NCBI GenBank assembly: GCA_028641055.1
Contig: CM054061.1
Location: forward strand, 53,982,081-54,046,080
Source of the DNA: Alopecurus myosuroides
Lineage: Eukaryota; Streptophyta; Magnoliopsida; Poales; Poaceae
Direction of reading: 5' to 3'
DNA: 64,000 bases
Made by a program: the position numbers and the translations under genes. The notes beneath the pieces are model-generated. The model saw nothing but the letters and a program-made list of their open reading frames with translations, made no database searches and was not told the origin of the DNA. This document shows, piece after piece, positions 9,017-20,658 of the stretch (the first letter of the stretch is position 1; each line of letters opens with the position of its first letter).

Positions 9017-9400
9017 ATGTCTTTGTTGGACCCGCCGGGGGATGTCCGGGACTGGGCCCCGCCAGGCTGGCATTGGGAGCTCCTTAGTACCGGGGCACGC
9101 GGCTTGGTGAGAAATCCGGGTGACGTGGTCGACCCGGATATTCTTTGGTGGCCATCGCGTGGGCCACGCTCGGTGCGGAGAGAGTCGGCCCCTGAGGAGG
9201 TGGTACAACAGCGTATCAGGGAGGAGGACGAGCACGTCCGTCGCTACATGTACTTGCTCGATAGCCAGTATAGCAGCAGTTGGTCGATTATTCGGAGGGT
9301 TCCTTACCACGTGAGCTATGACCCTATGAGGGTTCCTTATCTATGGATGCGTAGCACCCGTGACTCAGCACCCCGCGGCTTAGGACCCGGTCGGAGTTAA
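9017..9400 (+). CDS. Small unknown protein (127 aa) in CACTA element 1
   Basis: The ORF starts MSLLDPPGDVRDW and is rich in Trp, Arg and Tyr, with a mid-protein acidic helix (APEEVVQQRIREEDEHVRR) and a Tyr/Ser-rich C-terminal half. It has no signal peptide, membrane segment or motif I recognise. A plausible acceptor (TTTTTAG) lies four bases upstream of the ATG and a spliced leader precedes it. It sits between the exonuclease gene and the second transposon gene, in the orientation of the latter. Element 2 carries a different unknown ORF (21083-21628) at the comparable place, so each element has its own passenger there. I infer a real gene from codon composition and splice context only. Confidence 0.45.
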   Translation: MSLLDPPGDVRDWAPPGWHWELLSTGARGLVRNPGDVVDPDILWWPSRGPRSVRRESAPEEVVQQRIREEDEHVRRYMYLLDSQYSSSWSIIRRVPYHVSYDPMRVPYLWMRSTRDSAPRGLGPGRS

Positions 9401-9641
9401 TTATTTTGAGAGATGTCACGATCGAGACTATGTATAAGTGATATTATTCGATCGTGATGTATTAGGGTTTAAAAAATCAACCCGAGCTATGTAACTCTTG
9501 GTGTGTCCAGAACTATTATTTCATTAATATGTCCAGAACTATTATTTTATTACTGTCCGATGAAATAATTTCGCCAAGTGCCCGATGAAAATTTCGCTAA
9601 GTGTTCTTCATTTTATAAATTTTACTAGCAGGTGTTGAGCT

Positions 9642-12600
9642 ATGGATCCCCAAGAACCTGCACATGATCCGCACGCCGATAAACTCGCGGGAATGGGTGA
9701 GGCGGAGAAGGAAAGATTAATGTGCGAGATGATTTTTAATAATGCAACGGCCATATATCGTGATGACGACGGTGGACAAGCGTTTAGCAATCAATTTTTG
9801 AACGACTCCGGCGACGGAGATCAGAATATAGAAGATGTAGTAGATGATGACGACGACAACGTCGAGGATGAAGAAGTGCCCTCCAGAACAAACTCTGCCA
9901 ATGTATATCTCAAGTCACTGTTCACGCAACAATTAATTTGTATTGCACTTACTAACGAATCATTATTTTCCCGTTTAGGCGCCCTCTGGAACAGCTAGCG
10001 CAAGTACTGAGACAAAGTCCAAACGAGGCCCGGCCGCAAGGTTGAAAGATACCGCAAGGTTCTCGATCGATACAGTTGCTGCTGATGGCAAACCACTGCA
10101 GCCCCCAGAAACTTATCGCAAATTCGTAAATCAGTGCGGAGTTGTTGTAAGAGACCTGGTCCCGATCAACTTAATAGAATGGAATAAGCCGAAGACCGGG
10201 GCCAACGTTGGAGCTAGTTATGTCGATGAAAGATTGAAAAAAATTCTTTGCGAAACGCTATGGCTAAATTTCAGCGTAGCGAGCGATAAGAAGAAGAAAG
10301 TCGAGCAGTGGGCTTTGAAGAAGATGGCCACACAATTCCAGAGGTGGAAGAAAGAACTGTGGAAGAAATATAAGGACGAAGATCCAGTTTTCACTGGGAA
10401 CCTAGTGAAGATAAGAGACGCTTGGGATGATTTTAAGGCGTACAAGAAATCGGGTGTCTTTGCATCCCGATTGGCCACAAATTCGGAGAATGCGAAGAAG
10501 AAGAAATATCACCATATTTTGGGGTCAGGTGGCTACATGACTGCCCTGCCTAGGTGGCGAAGCTATGAAGCTGCGCTTGTGAAAAGAGGTATCATTCCAC
10601 AGACACATGACTGGCCCGATAGGTCCAAGTTCTGGTTGTTCGCGCATGGGGCAACGTTGGACGCTGAGACTGGGATGATTGTTGCTCAGGGACCATGGTC
10701 GGAAAAAATAACAAAAGTCGTAGCAGACCTAGAGAAGGCAATAGAAGCTGTTCGAAAAGAAACTTTTGTTCCTGATAGAGAGAACGACGAGCTGACGAGG
10801 GCACTCGGGAACCCCGAAAAGTGGGGACGAACACGAGGCTTTGGAGCGGATACCCCGTGGAGCCAAGGGTTTGCAGCGGACATTGCCACTTACAGAAGCC
10901 GTGATAGAAGCAAGAAAAAGACGAGTGGACGGATATCGACATTAGAACAAAAGGTGGATTTTCTCTTGAAGAAAGGGGGACACCCTCTACCTGACACTGA
11001 AGAGGAGGTAGAACATCGTCCTGCACCTGATCAGCTGCAAATAGAAGACAATCATGTAGCAGATGCCGTCCCATCTCAGCATAGAAGCAGCGTTGGTTCC
11101 ACGCACATGCAGCTAGAAGACGGTCGTGCAGTCGAACCGTCGGCGCCTCACTACCCCGTGGATGATATCACGGAGAAGACAAACTGTGAGATACATATGC
11201 CAATGGGGAACATATCCTTCAGGGTGGCGTCAGGCTATGCTTTACCGAATCAACCTGGAGCAACCTACCATGGTGGTCAGATTCCAGCATCCCATGCTCG
11301 TGTCGGGTTGTCAACAATTACGCTGGGATGCCATTCAATTGAGCTCCATATTCCTAGAGGTGAAGGCGAGAAGACACTGGGAGAAATGGAGCTTGGTATC
11401 ATATTGTGGAATAAGAAACACATCGTGTTTCCTAACTCGGCGCCAAGGCCACCGACTCCTCCAGGTGCAAATGCACCATATATACCTCCATCAATTACTG
11501 AATGTTGCACCACATGTAAGCTTATTTTTAATAGTTTTTTCACTTTCGTACAGAGAATGCACGACCTCCAAGTCCACCCCCCAACGAACCTCCAAGTCCA
11601 CCCCCCAACGAACCTCCAAGTCCACCCACAACGAAGATTGGGAGCCCGAGGCCGAGGGTCCATCGCCCGTGCACTCCCGTGAGCCGACGGATGCGCCCAC
11701 TACGGGTACGGCAAAGCGGAAGCTGAAGTTCAGAAGAAACAGAACTCCTCCCAAGAAGAGACCAAGGAAATCTAAGAAAGTCGAGACTCCGCCGAAGTTA
11801 CCAGGCCTGATGACTCCGGAGGAACTAAGCGATGTCGTGAAAGCCAAAACCAGCGCATGGTTCACACAGTTTCCCCGGAAGCCCCCTCCAGACACCTGGA
11901 AGGAAACTCTGAAGGACATCCCAAAGTGGAAAATTGAGCGGACCATCGACAACTTATATTATCCTGCACCGCCGCCACCGCCGCCCCTTTCAGACTATGA
12001 ACGGTACATTGAGAAGACGCACACCGCACAGAAGAAGCATACGGAGGAGATGAAGCAGGCGGAGCAGACGAAATGCGGGAAACAAGTTTCCCAGCTCGGA
12101 CAACAAGAAGCACGGTCAATTGCCCCGCTCAAGGTCTTATCTGACCAGGCTTCAGTGTCCGGTCCACGCATGGGCGACGTGGGTTACGCTATTGCTGATG
12201 TGGTATATACATACAAGCCCGGGCACCCTCTGGTCGAAAATCCTATTGATCTAACAACCCAACTACGGAGTTTACATGATTGGTACTTGGAGGCCGCAAG
12301 GCAGGAGAGAGACTGTATCATGGCTCAAGTTCAGGATCAACACTACTTCGGAGATTACGGTGTCGAGCTTGGGTTCGATGATTTCTTCCAGATGTACAAT
12401 CAACGTGCCCTCGACAAGTCTATCCTCAGCTGCTACTGTTTGTAAGTGATTTATTTGTGTAATTTAATTATTTAGTTAAGCTCGCGTTCGTTGCCCGTAT
12501 AATTATCACTCACGACATTCTTTTTGTACGCTACTATGCAGAATGAAGATTCGTGAATGCAGACTGGCAGGAATCTGGGACTTTGGGTTCATTGACCCGT

Positions 12601-13517
12601 ATTCGTATCATCAAAACACAGTAGAAAGGTTCAACAAGGATACACCGGATGATTTGCTAAGGTTTTTGAAGCGACAAAGTACCAAAAAAGAAATACTTTG
12701 GCCCTACGGATTCAACTGAGCGTTACTGTCTTGTAGACATTCCATTTTGCTTACCTGATGTTAAGTGTAATTGATGAGTATGCATGACTGCGTGTGTACA
12801 CGTGCGCAGCGGCCACTTCATATTGTTCATCATTAGAATCGATAAAGGACAAGTTGAAGTCTGGGACTCGTTAACCTGGGGCGCTGACACATGGAAGACC
12901 GCGCGTCAGATGCTTCAAAAGTATATATATATCGGCCTCTTTCGTTCATCGGCCTCTTTTTCGTTCATTCCCTGATATCAAGTAAGTAATAATTAACTCT
13001 TCTATTCATTTTTCTTTTGTCGCCCAGGGTTTGGCAAATGTTCATCAAGGAAGAACCCGGTACATGGGCAGACATTCTCCACTTTCAGATTAACAAAGTA
13101 AGTAGTACTACGTACCCTGATTTAAATACCATTACCATTCTCTTGATTATTATTAATTTGACTGAATTATGTTTCTCGTATATAGAAAGTCCCGTAACAA
13201 CCACAGGGAACTGATTATTGTGGATACTACGTTTGCGAGTTTATTCACAGGACGATCAATGAGAAATCCCGTACTAGGAGAAATCTAGAGGTACGTAACC
13301 GGATCTTCACAACTTTATTTATGTTGCCATTAATTATGTTTAGTTTTGTTCATAACTTAATTGTTTTCATCTACTTCTTTTCAAGATGGCACGAAAGCGG
13401 GCGCAGCTCAAACCAATCGACCGTTGCAAGGCTATTGCAGAGGAATTGGCAGGATTTCTTCTCACGCAAGTCATAGCAGAAGACGGAGAATTTTTCCATC
13501 CTATGAACCAATTATAG
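9642..13517 (+). pseudogene. Second CACTA gene: Transposase_24-like protein with Ulp1 protease domain, broken
   Basis: Exons by splice sites and frame: 9642-9902, 9979-11464, 11554-12441, 12542-12715, 12810-12920, 13028-13097, 13186-13290, 13386-13517. The N-terminus is acidic. Exon 2 holds a plant CACTA second-protein domain (NQCGVVVRDLVPI to ALGNPEKWGRTRGF), then a proline-rich linker. Exons 4-8 form a Ulp1-type cysteine protease (C48): His in GHFILF, Asp in VWDS, Cys in DYCGYYVCEF. Damage: a frameshift in the proline-rich repeats near 11620-11630; a donor of exon 4 changed from GT to CT at 12716; and a TAA at 13195-13197 just before the catalytic Cys. The equivalent gene in element 2 is complement(15532-19546). 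The intact protein would bind element ends and may cleave SUMO-like conjugates; both roles are inferred from family. Confidence 0.75.
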
Positions 13518-13619
13518 CCAGCTCCATTCTCTATGCAAGTATACAGCTATTCAAAACGAACTTCAGATTATGTAATTCTCGGTCGATTACTTCGTGTTAC
13601 ATGTATATATATATGTACT

Positions 13620-13860
13620 TTTATTTGGTGCATCAACATTTAACCGCAAACACGGAATCGGAAACACTTAACCGCAAACACGGAATCGGTGTTTCCGGAT
13701 ACGTATTTCCGATTACGTGTTTTCTGAAAATACGTATTGCCTTCTTTAGAAACGGAAACACGTAAACGAAAACCCTGAAAATACGGAACACGCCCTAAAC
13801 CCTAAACCCTAAACCCTAAATACGGAATTGGAAACCCTGAAAAGAAAAGAAAAAAAAAGA
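13620..13860. repeat. Subterminal motif cluster and telomere-like repeats
   Basis: Short motifs AACACGGAATCGGAAACAC and their complements (GTGTTTCCG, TACGTATTTCCG) recur in both orientations at 13640-13790, followed by about four units of CCCTAAA at 13792-13822 and purine-rich sequence. It lies between the last exon of the second gene and the terminal foldbacks. Subterminal arrays of this kind are usually binding sites for CACTA proteins; the telomere-like run is most likely local coincidence or slippage. Confidence 0.5.
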
Positions 13861-13871
13861 GAAAAAAAAAG

Positions 13872-14078
13872 CTTTAGGACCGGTTGGTGTTACCAACCGG
13901 TTCTAAAGGTCCTCCGCCTGCGCGCGCTCTTCGGCGCCCACGTGGAGGCCTTTAGAACCGGTTGGTGACTGACCGGTTCTAAAGGGGGGGCCTTTAGTCC
14001 CGGATATGTAGCACCGGTTTTGTATCCGAGTCCAAAGGCCCTTACAAACCGGTGCTACTGGCCTGTTCTCCACCAGTG
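13872..14078. repeat. Right terminal foldbacks and terminus of CACTA element 1
   Basis: Foldbacks with arms TTTAGGACCGGTTGGTG and TTTAGAACCGGTTGG, then a last imperfect foldback (TTTAGTCCCGG to ACCGGTGCTACTGG), and the terminus ending CTCCACCAGTG at 14078. The inward reading CACTGGTGGAGAACAGGCC aligns with the 19-bp terminus of element 2 with a few differences, which places both elements in one family. Confidence 0.8.
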
Positions 14079-15004
14079 AACCCAGGTGTCCCCTCACCCA
14101 CTCTCTATATAATGGTAGGTGGGATGTCGGCCACGGTTGACCAACTTTGAGAGCAAGTGAGGCGGGCCACCCCTTTCCCTTGTCATGCAGCGCTGGCACG
14201 CGGCTAACTCCTCGCCGTGCACGCTCTGCCTTGTTTACACATCTGCGCATACACCGTGATTGTGGTTCTCGACTGTACATTGGAGAGCTTGTTGGTACTA
14301 TGATGCTAGGAGCCAAACCTGAGACGCCAACACTTCACTAGCCCGAACGAGACGTGCCATCGATAATTCCGCAACCGCGAGTCTTGTGGTAAGAACCGTG
14401 ATCTTTCTCCTGAGCAGGATTTTGGGTGCACCGTATTTTCAAAACATTTTTCTTGCAACATGCTATCTTAGCTTGATCCGACGTGCCCCAACAATACCTA
14501 ATCATACACTCGAATCAAATAGTCATACTCTAGTAACCACCATCAAGATATTTTTTAAATTGACTATTCAGATATGTCTACCAATATATTTAAGATTACT
14601 CAAATATATTAAAACACACACAACTATATATGTATAATCACCATAAAATATTTTTTTAAATTCACTATTCAGATATGTCCAACAATATATTTAAGAGTAC
14701 TCAAATATACTAAACACACACAAATATATATATATTTATATATGTATACCAATATTTACGCAACTGTCACGAATTATTCCATGGAGACATGTAGTTTAAA
14801 AAAGGATAAAACTTTCTAACATTCCATGGAGACCTGTAGTATTACTCTTGTGATGCAAATATATCATCAAGTATAAAATTATAAAATTTTAGTATAAATT
14901 GTAATCATCCAGTTGATGTCTGTTGCTCTCCAAGAAATCAAGGGGCCTCCTCTTGTATCGATATGCAAATTGACCTGGTATGCTTCAATTGGCACGGGCA
15001 CTCG
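14079..15004. other. Spacer between the two CACTA elements
   Basis: No gene supported. 14079-14400 is of mixed composition. 14520-14760 contains a degenerate direct repeat of about 125 bp (blocks TTCAGATATGTC..CAATATATTTAAGA..ACTCAAATATA). The phrase ATTCCATGGAGAC occurs twice at 14777 and 14821. This is the host flank into which element 2 inserted at TCG (15002-15004). Confidence 0.4.
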
Positions 15005-15240
15005 CACTGGTAGAAAATAGGCCTATAGTCCCGGTTCGCAAGGGCCAGTAGTCCCGGCCGCGCAACCGGGACTAGCTATGCGCGACTAAAGACCCCCCCC
15101 CCCCCTATAGTCCCGCCATTTACGGACCGGGACTAAAGGCCCGTCCACGTGGGCGCCAGGGATCCGTCGCGGCGGAGGCCCTTTAGTCCCGGTTCTTGTG
15201 GTCAACCGGGACTGAAAACCTGCGCAGGTTTAGGGTTTTA
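15005..15240. repeat. Left terminal foldbacks of CACTA element 2
   Basis: After the terminus come three foldbacks built from CCTATAGTCCCGGTT, CCCGGCCGCGCAACCGGGAC and CCCTTTAGTCCCGGTTC with their complements, including a C-run at 15098-15105. Such paired CCCGG motifs at both ends are the presumed docking sites for the element proteins. Confidence 0.75.
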
Positions 15241-15331
15241 GGCCCCCTAAACCTGGTTCCTTTTTAATTTGTTTTGTTTTATTTCTTTTATATTTTATTT
15301 TGTGTTTTATTTTAATTTTGATGAAGTTTCA

Positions 15332-15333
<2 letters not shown>

Positions 15334-15366
<33 letters not shown>
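15334..15366. repeat. (TA)n microsatellite
   Basis: About 33 bp of alternating TA in the 3' flank of the second gene, followed by a second shorter run near 15389. Another (TA)n run of about 50 bp is at 16388-16434, inside intron 3 of that gene. Confidence 0.8.
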
Positions 15367-15368
<2 letters not shown>

Positions 15369-15531
15369 ACGATACTATATACATGCATATATATATATAT
15401 GAAATTTCAAACAAGGAGAATTCAATAGGAATATATAATATATATTCAATATCGGGTGACCATATATACAACCTCGAACAAGTTTTCATATTACACAATT
15501 AAGATGGATGACCATACATAAATTCGAACAA

Positions 15532-16385
15532 TTAAGATGGCTTATGCGGATAATAGTCATCGTCGGTGGACGCATGGTACTCTCCTTCCTTATCGATGAC
15601 ATGCCTAAGGAAAAATCCTGCTATTTCCTCTTGAATTGGTCGGAAGCGAGCTTCTGGAGTAAGCGCCCTCCGCAAGTTATTGAGACCCCTCCGCGTGGTC
15701 TCGTCCTTCTTCCTCTCAGAGATTTCTTTCCGTATGTTCTCACAGACATAGTATCCACATAGACCGGTCCCCGGTGGCTGCTTATCCACACCTTTGACCA
15801 CATTTTTAAATTTTAGCTCATGTTTGAATCCACCGACATGTCCAAGTGAGAACTGTCTCCAAACTCTATATTGCAAATAAAATTAAATGAACAAGGGAGT
15901 TATTAGCTTAGGAAATGAACAAAAGAGACTGATCGATATAGAGCGCAAATGATTGAAAAATAATTACCTTTGCATCATTTTTCTCATGTTGATCCAAAGA
16001 TCTGTATTTGAATTCATAGAGTCAAAGATCAAAACTATGGAGTTCTGAAGATCAATTTTTAGCAGAATCCAGTGGAACCTGCGGACACGTTAGATGCAGA
16101 GTCATGCATAACTTATCGATTAGACATACCATGCATGGAGTAAACAAAAGAGAATGGGAACATGAGAGAAACACTCACCCAAAAAGGTAAGGAAATAGAA
16201 TATATCTTTTGGATTCATGCTTTTTTAAAAATTTGTACAAGTCTTTCTCCATGTCTTTGGGGTGACGTTCTAACATAGTTCCATTAATGATTTGTGGGTC
16301 AATGAACCCAACATCATGGATGAGTCTTATTTTGCATTCCCAAATCTTCAATCTGCATAATAGCGTACGCAACAATATAGTTAGG

Positions 16386-16437
<52 letters not shown>

Positions 16438-19400
16438 TAGGCAATGAAGAACGAGATGAGGTAGAAATAAATCACTTACAGAACGTAGCAACTCAGGATA
16501 GATTTGTCGAGCTCACGCAGATTGAACAGCTGGAACAATTCACTCATCTCAACTGTTACAGAGTAATTTTTAGTGTGATGCTCCTCTGTATAATCCACAT
16601 ACACAAATTCTTTGTCGGTCCATGTTATGAAATGTTTGTACCAACGTAGCAGAGCTTGCATTAGTGGTGGTAGATCCTTTTCCTTCGCAGGCTCGACGAG
16701 AGGCCCTTTCTTCTCATATTGTAATCCTACCTCAGCCACTGGCGCATCGTCTAGGCCTAAAAAGAGACGAAGAGATATACCGGCCTCGGACGCATTTTGC
16801 ATGGCAGTAGGTACAGTCAATCCCATTTCTGCCACAGCATTTATGACCTCGGGGTCCTGTTCCGGAGCGGCTTTCACTATGAGCGGGGGGGTCGATTGTT
16901 TACTCTGCATCCCGAGCTGGGCAACTTGTTTCCCGCTTTTTTTCATTTTTCCTTTTCCTTTCTCCTCCTCCACTACTTTTGCTTTCTCTTTCTCCTCCTC
17001 CATTATTCCTGCTTGCTTACGAAGTTCAATATCATAGTCTTTAGGCAAATTCTTCACGGCTTGGGACACTGTCGACAAAAAACCCGTAGCCCACTTGTCT
17101 ACAGTCGGAGGGAATACTTCCTTGGGCTCAGGCTCCTTTAGCGCCTTCAGTCGGCCCTTCCATTTGTCAACGTCAGCCTTCGTGGCCAATTTGGTTTCAG
17201 CATCACTAAGTTCCCAAGGCCTTGGGGGGAGAGGCTTCAGTGATGGCTCCGGTACCCGTGTGGTCTTAGCTACATAAGGCTCCGGGTTAATAGACCAAGA
17301 GCAGGTTCCCTTGCTGTCCGCCTGCCTCTGTTTCTTCGCTGGAGGAGGAATGGAGGGCGACGTCTGCTTATCCTTCGGAGGAGGAATGGGGGGCGACGAC
17401 TGATTATCCTCCGGAGGAGGAATGGGGGGAGACGGCTGCTTTTCCTCCGGAGGAGGAATGGGGGAGACGGCTGCTTTTCCTCCGGAGGAGGAATCGTGGG
17501 CGACGGCTGCTTAACCGCCGGAGGAGGAATCGTGGGCGACGGCATCTTACCCGCCGGAGATTGTGGATCGGGGGACGGCGTCGAATGGCGTGAAGGAGGC
17601 GTAGGTGAACCAGCACCACCACCACCACCACCACCAGCACCTGCACCATCGGAGGGGGGGTGGACTTGTTAGCCTTGGCGTCTCTCCTGGAAACACTATG
17701 TACTTCTTTTTCCATAGAATGAACTGGCGCTTGACATCTCCAAGTCTTCTCTCCCCTTCGGGTGTAGTTATGTCAATCTCCAGGTCCTCAAACGCTTGGA
17801 CTATGTCTTCCACCGTGACACGAGCATAGCCATATGGAATGGGGTTGTTGTGATGGAGTGCTCCAGGTGTAGATGGTAAAGCACTGCCGGTAGCTACCTT
17901 CATGGAAATGTTCCCCACGGGATAATGCAGATCACATTCTTTCATCTCCTTTACATCATCCACGGGGTAGTGAGGCTCCGGTGCACGACTCTCGATCATC
18001 GGTGCATTAGCACCTGCAGTCGGGGCCTCCGTGGAAGCCACGCTGCTTCTCCGCTGATGCTGGCTTCCGAGATCCGCTGCATGTTCTTCATGCGGCCCTG
18101 CAGCCGCCGCTTTTTATTTCTCAAGTATTCCCGCCACGATCTTCTTCAACTCATTAAATTCCGCTGCAAGATTCGACAGTTGATCTGCAGCCCGGTCCGT
18201 ACCTCTCTTACGGCTTCTGTAACAGTACGGGTCACCCTCCTGGGAAAACCCTACTTTCCACGGCAATCTGCCTTTGCCTCGTACATGTCCTCCGTGTTCA
18301 GGATTCCCGAGGGCATGGGTCAGTTGGTCTCTCTCTCTGTTGAACGTGATCACGCCCTGTTGAGCTAAGGTCATTGCGTCAACAAGGTCTTTTGTGGGAG
18401 CAAACTTTTTCTGCCGGTGAACACACTCCCCTGTCTCCGGGTCTAGCGATCCCCCATGCCCGTACCACCACATTTTGGCTCTTTCGCCCCATCCCTCTGT
18501 ACCTAGACGGATTCCTCTTGCCCTCAGGCCGTCCTCCATTGCCTGCCACTTAGGCGCCGAAACGCGGTATCCTCCTGGCCCCATAACATGATGGTACTGT
18601 TTCTTTTCCGCATTAGCCTTATTTTTTGCCGACATTTCCTTGAAATGCTCCGATTTATGTTGCGTCACAAATTCTGTCCAATCATCTCTCAGTTTCTCAT
18701 GTTGTCCAGTGAAAATCGGAGTCTTGCCCTTGCTGACATATTCACGGAACAATTTTTTCTTGAAGTTCCGGAATGCTTCGGCCATCTTCTGAAAAGCGAA
18801 CTCTTTGACTATCCTCCTCCTCTCACGTCCACCCGGAACGTCCTCACCGAATTCATCTTTTTTGTTGTATTCCGGAGGTAGAATGAAATGTGCAATAAGC
18901 TTTCTAAACATAATCTTTTTCGTTCTCTTGTCGACATAAGTGAAACCAACACGTGCTTTCTTTGGCTCCTTCCATTCCTGGACGGTGATCGGGACGGTGT
19001 CTCTAACAATGACTCCGCATTGGTTGATAAACTTTGTGGTGTGCTGTAGGGGCTTGCCGATTTCACTGACTGATTCGATGGTATATGTTTCTCCATCTTT
19101 CATCGACTTGGATTTGCCACGCTTTGTCATACTAGATCCGGCCGAGGGCTAAAATAAGAAAGAGAGTCGCGCGCGTTAGTGCATATGTATTCACATTTCA
19201 GTAAGTTTGTATCACGAGAGTCCCAATGTATATATATATATACCTCGCCGGAGGTGGTTGTTCTTTGCAATTGGAGATCGTCGTTTGTCGACGGTTGACC
19301 TCCGTCATCAATGTCCATTCCTTCAGCTCCTTGATCATCGACAATGTCCGTTCCTTCACCTGTTTCATCATCGACAATGTCCGTTCCTCCACGTTCTTGA

Positions 19401-19546
19401 TCATCAAGGTTCAGATAAGAAGAGACTACATCGTCTTGTTGCTCATCTTCTGGGCCCGGCACATAATGGGTCTGGTTGGCTATCATGTCGTATATAATAC
19501 CTTCAGCCTCCTGCTCAGTATACGGCAAGGCTCCATTGTCCGCCAT
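15532..19546 (-). pseudogene. Second CACTA gene with Ulp1 protease domain, element 2 copy, broken
   Basis: Exons on the minus strand: 19546-19244, 19148-16480, 16352-16179, 16078-15968, 15865-15532; all junctions are GT/AG and keep frame. Exon 1 is acidic with three repeats of a T-DIVDD phrase. Exon 2 carries the Transposase_24-like region (NQCGVIVRDTVPI to THALGNPEHGG), then a proline-rich linker and charged helix. The last exons hold the Ulp1 triad: His in FHWILL, Asp in IFDS, Cys in GLCGYYVCE. Damage: TAA at 18114-18116, a frameshift in the seven-G run 17654-17660, and a second one near 17460 (five G where the neighbouring repeat has six) that restores the frame. The protease triad itself is intact, unlike in element 1, where a stop precedes the Cys. 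Confidence 0.8.
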
Positions 19547-20190
19547 ATGTCACTCCTGCAGACATGCATATAGTAAAAATTAATTAAGTATATAGGAGAC
19601 TTAGCAAATATTACACCCTCTTTCTCAAATTGTCCGCCATATGTCACTCCGGTGGAAGAACGATGACCACCGGAGGGGGAAAACCATACTTTAGAGGTGT
19701 GTCCAAGATTAGTTTCTCAAATGACTTAGAGAACCCCATAGCTATGTTGCATTTGCTTTTCTGGTCATTTTGGTATATTACACTTAATATTCTGAATTTA
19801 TTGAATTAAAACTTATTTTCATTATTTTTTTGACTTAGGAATATTTAGGGTTAGTAGAATTAGCAAATATTAGTACAAATATATTTTTAGGGTTAGTAGA
19901 CTTAGGGTTAGCACTTTGCAAAAAAAGAGTGCAGCCCAACTTTTGACTTAGGAATTTTTTTGACCTAGGATTTATTTTAACTTAGTAGGAAATTTTTTGA
20001 CTTAGGAATTTTTTTGATTTAGGATTTCTTTTAACTTTGCAAAAAAAGAGTGCAGCCCAACTTTTTTTTTTTTTTGAGAATCCGAGTGCAGCCCAAGAGC
20101 GTTTTTTTTTCTCTCCCGCAGGCCGTGACGTCAGCGTCTCTGTTTCGTCCTCCTCCGGCGAGGGCCACGGCGCCACTCTCCTCTCTCCCC
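19547..20190. other. Upstream region of second gene, T/A-rich
   Basis: No gene. The phrase GTCCGCCATATGTCACTCC occurs at the start codon region (about 19538) and again near 19629. Several GACTTAGGAATTTTTTTGA repeats lie at 19850-20030, and an AAAAAAAGAGTGCAGCCCAACTT phrase occurs twice (19920, 20040). This is probably leader/intron sequence of the minus-strand gene ending at 15532. Confidence 0.35.
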
Positions 20191-20194
20191 CGCG

Positions 20195-20400
20195 AGCACG
20201 GCCACGGCCACGGCCACGCACCACGGCACGGCCACGGCCACGGGCACGGGCACGGCCACGGCCACGGCCACGCACCACGGCACGGCCACGTACGGCCACG
20301 GGCACAGCCACGGCCACGACCACGGCCACGACCACGGCACGGCCACGACCACGGCCACGGCACGGGCATGGACAAGCACGCACGCACGGGCACGGCCAAA
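20195..20400. repeat. CACGGC minisatellite
   Basis: About 200 bp made of the hexamer CACGGC and variants (CACGGG, CACGAC), interrupted by CACGCACCACGG. It reads as Arg-Pro or Gly-Arg repeats in all frames, so the long ORFs across it are composition artefacts. It occupies the position of the GC-rich leader at 8264-8510 in element 1. Confidence 0.75.
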
Positions 20401-20506
20401 CCCTAAACAGATCCTCCGGCGGGGGCCACGGCCGTCGTCGTCGTTTAATTCCGATCGTCGTGCACGGTCCTCCAGAGATCCTCAAGAACGCACGGGTGGG
20501 CACCTA

Positions 20507-20610
20507 CCGGAGACAGAATCGGCGAGGGCGGCGGGCAGCAACCGGAGACGGAATCGGTGGGGGCGACGGGCAGCAACCGGAGACGGAATCGGCGAGGGCG
20601 GCGCGGAGAA
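20507..20610. repeat. 35-bp tandem repeat, about three units
   Basis: Units of the form CCGGAGACGGAATCGG followed by GAGGGCGGCGGGCAGCAA, with a few differences between them. GC-rich leader-like sequence; no coding function seen. Confidence 0.7.
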
Positions 20611-20658
20611 GACGAGATGTGTTTGGGAATTTTTGGGGGCAGAGAATATATAGGGGCA

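Larger units (their letters stand above)
1..14078 (+). mobile_element. CACTA (En/Spm) transposon 1, left end outside window
   Basis: The right terminus is visible at 14071-14078: read on the minus strand it begins CACTGGTGGAGAACAGGCC, close to the CACTGGTAGAAAA termini of the second element at 15005 and 27330. It is preceded inward by TTTAG..CCGG foldbacks, the subterminal repeats typical of grass CACTA elements. Inside are, in order, a coiled-coil/membrane protein exon, a tnp2-type transposase, an AP2 gene, a DEDDy exonuclease gene and a Ulp1-domain second transposon gene. The left end is not in the window, so the 3-bp target duplication (AAC follows the right end) cannot be confirmed. The transposase and the second gene are both broken, so this copy looks non-autonomous. 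Confidence 0.85.

Noticed and set aside
11516..11553. Short intron GTAAG..CAG in the element 1 second gene
   Set aside because: Only 38 bp and would create a stop at the junction; donor 11465 (CCAG/GTGCAA) gives an 89-bp intron and keeps the frame.
14079..15004. A host gene between the CACTA elements
   Set aside because: Only short ORFs without motifs; composition AT-rich with local repeats.
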